Notes under the pieces: model-generated
What the model saw: only the letters and a program-made list of their open reading frames with translations
Databases searched by the model: none
Told to the model about the DNA's origin: nothing
Translations under genes and position numbers: made by a program
Shown: positions 60,573 to 64,000 of the stretch, piece by piece
How the letters are laid out: every line of letters starts with the position of its first letter
Numbering within the stretch: position 1 is the first letter of the stretch
DNA from: Desulfomonilaceae bacterium
GTDB lineage: Bacteria; Desulfobacterota; Desulfomonilia; Desulfomonilales; Desulfomonilaceae
Direction of reading: 5' to 3'
NCBI GenBank assembly: GCA_041662605.1
Contig: JBAZSD010000002.1
Location: 1-64,000 of the forward strand
DNA: 64,000 bases

Positions 60573-61243
60573 CGAACGTTGACTCCTGGGATGTGTACCT
60601 CGTCACTGATACAGCCCTGTCTCGAGGCAGGACTAATCTTCAAATTGTTGAAGCGGCAGTTGATGGGGGCATATCGGTTGTCCAGCTTAGAGAGAAAAAC
60701 CTGAGCGTTGGAGATTTCATTTCTGAAGCTGTCAAAATCAAGGATTTCCTGGCGCAGCACGATATCCCCATGATTATCAATGACAGTCTGGATGTGGCCC
60801 TCGCTGTTGACGCCGACGGAGTCCACCTTGGCCAAACCGATTTACCAATAAAAATTGCCAGAAAAATGCTTGGACCAGATAAAATAATAGGCTGGTCTGT
60901 AAATGATTTATCTGACCTCACAGAAGAAGCTCAGGATTTGGTTGATTATTTCGCTATTAGCCCAGTTTTCTTCACATCCACTAAAGAAGACATCTCAAGA
61001 CCTTGGGGAACAGAGGGGGTGCGAGCGGCGCGATCGGTAACATCAGCCTGCCTTGTTGGAATAGGGGGCATTGGATTCGATAACGCGTCTGAAGTTGTCC
61101 TTGCGGGATTAAATTGCGTCGCAGTAGTTAGCGCAATAGTTTCGGCCGATGATCCCATGGCCTCTACAATGAGTCTGGTAGAAAAAGTCAGGGGTGCGAA
61201 GCGAGCGCAAGCAAAAACCATAATCAGGAAAGTCAACTTTTGA
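60569..61243 (+). CDS. thiE: Thiamine-phosphate synthase ThiE
   Basis: A 224-residue TIM-barrel enzyme coupling hydroxymethylpyrimidine diphosphate and thiazole phosphate. Visible are YLVTDTALSRGRTNLQIVEAAVDGGISVVQLREKN, INDSLDVALAVDADGVHLGQTDLP and GPVF-like AISPVFFTSTKED with GIGGIGFDNA. Length is normal. It overlaps thiM by 4 bp and is followed by thiL. Confidence 0.93.
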   Translation: MTNVDSWDVYLVTDTALSRGRTNLQIVEAAVDGGISVVQLREKNLSVGDFISEAVKIKDFLAQHDIPMIINDSLDVALAVDADGVHLGQTDLPIKIARKMLGPDKIIGWSVNDLSDLTEEAQDLVDYFAISPVFFTSTKEDISRPWGTEGVRAARSVTSACLVGIGGIGFDNASEVVLAGLNCVAVVSAIVSADDPMASTMSLVEKVRGAKRAQAKTIIRKVNF

Positions 61244-61294
61244 TTACACCTAAACAGGCTTCCTGACATTTCTATTCCTGAAAATTTGTTTTAC

Positions 61295-62299
61295 ATGAAA
61301 CTAAAGGATCTGGGAGAATTTGGGTTTATTGACAGGATAGCTCGTCTCCTTACGACTCATGACAGCGGGATAGTAAAGGGTATCGGAGATGACTGCGCTG
61401 TAATTCGGATATCCGGGGACACGAATCTTCTTGTCACCACCGATCTGCTGATAGAAAGGACTCATTTCCTTCTGGATTGGCAGTCAGCGCAAACGTTGGG
61501 ATCGAAGGCTTTGTCCGTGAACCTTTCCGATATTGCCGCCTGCGGCGGGATTCCAAAAGAGGCTTTTGTCAGTCTGGCCATTCCTGACAGGCTAGGCATT
61601 GAATGGCTGGAAGATTTTTACGTGGGAATGGCCAGCCTGGCAGACAGGTTTGAGGTGAGCGTGATCGGGGGTGACACGACCCATTCTTTATCTGATCTGG
61701 TCATAAACGTAGTTGTAACCGGGTTGGTAGGAATACGGGAAGTACTGTTTCGGAATGGCGCCCGGCCTGGAGATATAATCGCCGTAACCGGTAGATTGGG
61801 AGATTCAGCAGCCGGTTTAGAGTCGCTTCGCAAGTCTACCTCACTCCCTTCTTACGAGACATCTTTACTTATTGACGCGCATCTGAATCCAAGACCACAC
61901 ATTCAGGAAGGTCGAAAACTCGCGCAATCTCATGTTTGTCATGCAGCCATAGATATTTCAGATGGCCTTAGTTCGGATCTTGGCCACATATGCGAACAAT
62001 CGGGAGTTGGAGCGATTATTTTTGAGGACAAAATTCCTGTTTCCGGGCCCTTGAAAAAGCTCGCTCAAGAACTGGCCGTCAATCCTTTCGACTGGGTTCT
62101 CAACGGGGGAGAAGACTATGTCCTGCTTGCCGCTATTGATAAAGGAAACTTCCATCAACTCGCCCAATTCGCCGCTACCGATGGGTGGACGCTAACTGAA
62201 ATAGGCGAGTTTGTTTCAGAGCCCGGCATTACCCTGTCGAAAGTTTCAGGTGAAAAGATCTCCATCAGACCCAAGGGGTGGGATCATTTCAGATCATAG
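61295..62299 (+). CDS. thiL: Thiamine-monophosphate kinase ThiL
   Basis: A 334-residue enzyme of the PurM/ThiL family forming thiamine diphosphate: GDDCAVI, TTDLLIERTHF, VNLSDIAACGG, GDTTHS, DISDGLSSDLGHIC and NGGEDYVLL. ATG 61295 fits the usual MKLKDLGEFGFI start; a TTG nine bases upstream is in frame. Together with thiM and thiE it completes a salvage module. Its stop codon lies in the loop of a hairpin (62284-62312). Confidence 0.93.
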   Translation: MKLKDLGEFGFIDRIARLLTTHDSGIVKGIGDDCAVIRISGDTNLLVTTDLLIERTHFLLDWQSAQTLGSKALSVNLSDIAACGGIPKEAFVSLAIPDRLGIEWLEDFYVGMASLADRFEVSVIGGDTTHSLSDLVINVVVTGLVGIREVLFRNGARPGDIIAVTGRLGDSAAGLESLRKSTSLPSYETSLLIDAHLNPRPHIQEGRKLAQSHVCHAAIDISDGLSSDLGHICEQSGVGAIIFEDKIPVSGPLKKLAQELAVNPFDWVLNGGEDYVLLAAIDKGNFHQLAQFAATDGWTLTEIGEFVSEPGITLSKVSGEKISIRPKGWDHFRS

Positions 62300-62312
62300 T
62301 GATCTGAAATGA
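62284..62312 (+). terminator. Perfect 13-bp hairpin around the thiL stop codon
   Basis: Arms TCATTTCAGATCA (62284-62296) and TGATCTGAAATGA (62300-62312) pair exactly. The three-base loop is the thiL TAG stop. An AT-rich tail with TTAATTTTC follows. It probably ends the thi operon. Confidence 0.7.
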
Positions 62313-62343
62313 ATATTTAATTTTCTCAACCTCCAAAAAAATG

Positions 62344-62372
62344 TTGACTATATATTTATATATATCTATATA
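62344..62372 (+). promoter_or_regulatory. Sigma-70-like promoter of the molybdopterin oxidoreductase
   Basis: TTGACT (62344-62349), 17-bp AT-rich spacer and TATATA (62367-62372) lie 39 bp before ATG 62411. The spacer is an alternating TA run, which would melt easily. Confidence 0.6.
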
Positions 62373-62410
62373 TAAGAATGTTTGGAAACATTCTCTTGAT
62401 CGGAGGCGTC

Positions 62411-64000
62411 ATGAAAAAACGCGGGATTAGCCGAAGAAAATTCCTCATCGGCTCCGCTGTCGGGGGAGCTTCTTTAGCGGCTTCAAGTTATTTGAACTTT
62501 GACGCTTGGGCTGCAAATGAAAAAGCTTCAGAGAATGTCAAGGTTACTCCTACACTTTGCGACGGCTGCGGAAACTGGTGCGCAATAAAAGTTTACACTC
62601 GTGGCGACCGTGTATGGAAGGCCGAAGGCATTCCCATTGCGGGGAATAATCTGGGTAGAGTTTGCGCCAAAGGGCATGCTCTTCTTCACGAGGTCTACAA
62701 CAAGGACCGAGTCAAATCGCCTCTAAAACGCGTAGGCCCTAACAAATTCGAACCAATATCGTGGGAACAGGCATACAAGGAAATAGGAGCCAAACTACAG
62801 TCGATTAAGGAAACAAATGGACCTGAGTCTCTGTTCTTGTTGCAGTACCCTGAAGGAAACGCGGACCTATGCCAGAGGTTCATGAATGCGCTTGGCTCAC
62901 CCAATGTTTTTTCTCACGCCAGCACCTGTTTTTTGCCTCGTAACATCGGCTGGTGGGTCACCACCGGTTCAGCGAAACCTGAACATGATCTGGCGCATTC
63001 CAGATTCGTGGTGTTTCTGGGTAGGAATATTGGGGCTGGTTTGCGACTTCGGCAGTTATGTGATCTTTCAAAAGCTAAAGATCGCGGGGCGCATTTTGTG
63101 ACTATTGATCCGCGATTCAGCGAAGTAGCCGCTTTCTCTCACGATTGGGTGCGAATAAAACCGGGAACGGATCTTGCTCTGATGCTGGCGTTGGCTAACG
63201 TCCTTATCCAGGAGAACCTTTATCAAAAAGACTACGTTAACCAATATACGGAAGGTTTTACAGAGTGGGCTGAACAGACCAAACAATACACCACTGAGTG
63301 GGCTGAACAGAAAACCGGCGTTCCTAAAGAAATCATCAGAAAATTGGCCCACAACCTTGCGGAAGCAGCCCCTCGAGCATTCATTCATCGTGGGTATCAT
63401 GGGGCGCTGGGAACTCAATATAAAAACAGCTTCCAGCTTGTTAGGGCAGTTGCGTGCGTTAATGGATTACTCGGCAATTTTAATCAACGGGGAGGTATGT
63501 ACGATCCCCCCAAGGTGAAGTTGGGAAAGCTCGATCCACAGAAATTTCCAAAAACCCCTGAGCTTGAGGGCCCCATGGTTGATGGCAGTGGTGATCCGGA
63601 CCGTTATCCCATAACCCCAATGGGCTTGGGTATCACTCATGCGATCCCCGAATTAGCCATAGTGGGCAAGTTGAAGGCCGGTTTTGTGTATCACAACAAC
63701 CCGCTAAGAACATGCCCCAATCCTGCCAGGGTTATTGAGGGTTACAAAAAACTCGATCTACTCGTAAGTTTCGATTATGTCCTTTCAGAAACGGCTTCTT
63801 TGTCTCATTACATACTCCCTGAGTCATATTATTTGGAGCGCGATGACGTTGTGCACACCAATCACTGCTATGACTCACACCAAGTGGCGATTAGACAAGC
63901 GGTAATCAAACCCCTGTACGATACAAAGCCCATGGTCGTCATCCTTACGGAACTGGCCAAGCATGTAGGAATCGGAAACTATTTCAATTTTACGCTCGAA
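62411..64000 (+). CDS. Tat-exported Mo-bisPGD oxidoreductase, polysulfide/thiosulfate reductase type (3' end outside)
   Basis: Translation runs open for 530 codons to the window edge. It begins with a Tat signal (GISRRKFLIGSAVGG) and has an N-terminal [4Fe-4S] site CDGCGNWC...RVCAKG. HASTCFLPRN supplies a Cys as the probable Mo/W ligand, and VTIDPRFSEVAAFSHDWVRIKPGTDLAL is typical of the DMSO-reductase family. CGGAGG precedes the ATG. The features match PsrA/PhsA-type respiratory catalytic subunits, but arsenate or tetrathionate types are close. The subunit partners lie beyond the window. Confidence 0.9.
   Translation, partial: MKKRGISRRKFLIGSAVGGASLAASSYLNFDAWAANEKASENVKVTPTLCDGCGNWCAIKVYTRGDRVWKAEGIPIAGNNLGRVCAKGHALLHEVYNKDRVKSPLKRVGPNKFEPISWEQAYKEIGAKLQSIKETNGPESLFLLQYPEGNADLCQRFMNALGSPNVFSHASTCFLPRNIGWWVTTGSAKPEHDLAHSRFVVFLGRNIGAGLRLRQLCDLSKAKDRGAHFVTIDPRFSEVAAFSHDWVRIKPGTDLALMLALANVLIQENLYQKDYVNQYTEGFTEWAEQTKQYTTEWAEQKTGVPKEIIRKLAHNLAEAAPRAFIHRGYHGALGTQYKNSFQLVRAVACVNGLLGNFNQRGGMYDPPKVKLGKLDPQKFPKTPELEGPMVDGSGDPDRYPITPMGLGITHAIPELAIVGKLKAGFVYHNNPLRTCPNPARVIEGYKKLDLLVSFDYVLSETASLSHYILPESYYLERDDVVHTNHCYDSHQVAIRQAVIKPLYDTKPMVVILTELAKHVGIGNYFNFTLE

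Noticed and set aside
62349..62376. TA-rich run as microsatellite or CRISPR-like repeat
   Set aside because: It is short and explained by the promoter spacer and -10; there are no repeat-spacer units anywhere in the window.

Overview
This window looks like a chromosomal segment from an anaerobic, selenoprotein-rich Gram-negative bacterium. A sulfate-reducing or syntrophic member of the Desulfobacterota (Desulfomonile/Syntrophobacter-like) fits best. The support is a large HdrA/MvhD/HdrB-type electron-transfer cluster with in-frame UGA (selenocysteine) codons, a tungsten-type aldehyde ferredoxin oxidoreductase, a Tat-exported molybdopterin oxidoreductase, sigma-54 promoters, and many two-component genes. 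The genus is inference; no rRNA gene is present.

Layout. 1-9565: heterodisulfide-reductase-like cluster, reading hdrB 3' end, hdrA, mvhD(Sec), an HdrD-like double-CCG protein, hdrA N-half (Sec), hdrA C-half, mvhD(Sec), and an iron-sulfur FrhB/HdrC-like protein. An isochorismatase-family hydrolase (9602-10141) and a strong hairpin terminator follow. 10472-20177: a tiny membrane ORF, a giant alpha-2-macroglobulin, an unusual HTH-proline linker-DksA protein, and two overlapping exported TPR proteins. 20564-24643: KtrB/KtrA potassium uptake, a polysaccharide-deacetylase-like protein, a MauE/DoxX membrane protein and a membrane-anchored rhodanese. 24811-30085: an AMIN-domain protein behind a near-consensus sigma-70 promoter, a decayed receiver-domain gene, then an oxidoreductase operon (Fe-ADH, SCP2, AOR, MoaD-like). 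30139-38244 (all minus): asparagine synthase-like protein, glycosyltransferase, tRNA-Met(CAT), an Hpt / RsbW-like / RsbV-like / RsbU-like partner-switching set, and two sugar-transferase genes. This suggests phospho-switched control of surface polysaccharide.

38721-47032 is the most distinctive regulatory block. Two histidine kinase/receiver pairs, a PEP-synthase-like protein with a non-standard C-terminus, and a TauE/SafE exporter operon are arranged around sigma-54 (-24/-12) promoters. Two intergenic palindromes (TTTACA-N3-TGTAAA) sit where enhancer-binding-protein sites are expected. In the divergent 44888-45278 spacer, one palindrome lies at the same distance (113.5 bp) from the GG elements of two opposing sigma-54 promoters. 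I read this as a sigma-54 regulon whose activator is encoded elsewhere.

47101-64000 is mostly housekeeping or biosynthetic: an NFACT-family protein, a PLP decarboxylase, a PHP phosphoesterase, a phosphodiesterase/AP-superfamily enzyme, TrmL, a receiver, an LD-carboxypeptidase, MurJ, an MBL-fold hydrolase, a KBL/BioF-type synthase, a radical SAM protein, thiM-thiE-thiL, and the first 530 codons of a Tat-dependent Mo-bisPGD oxidoreductase cut off by the window end. No CRISPR array, insertion sequence or prophage was seen.
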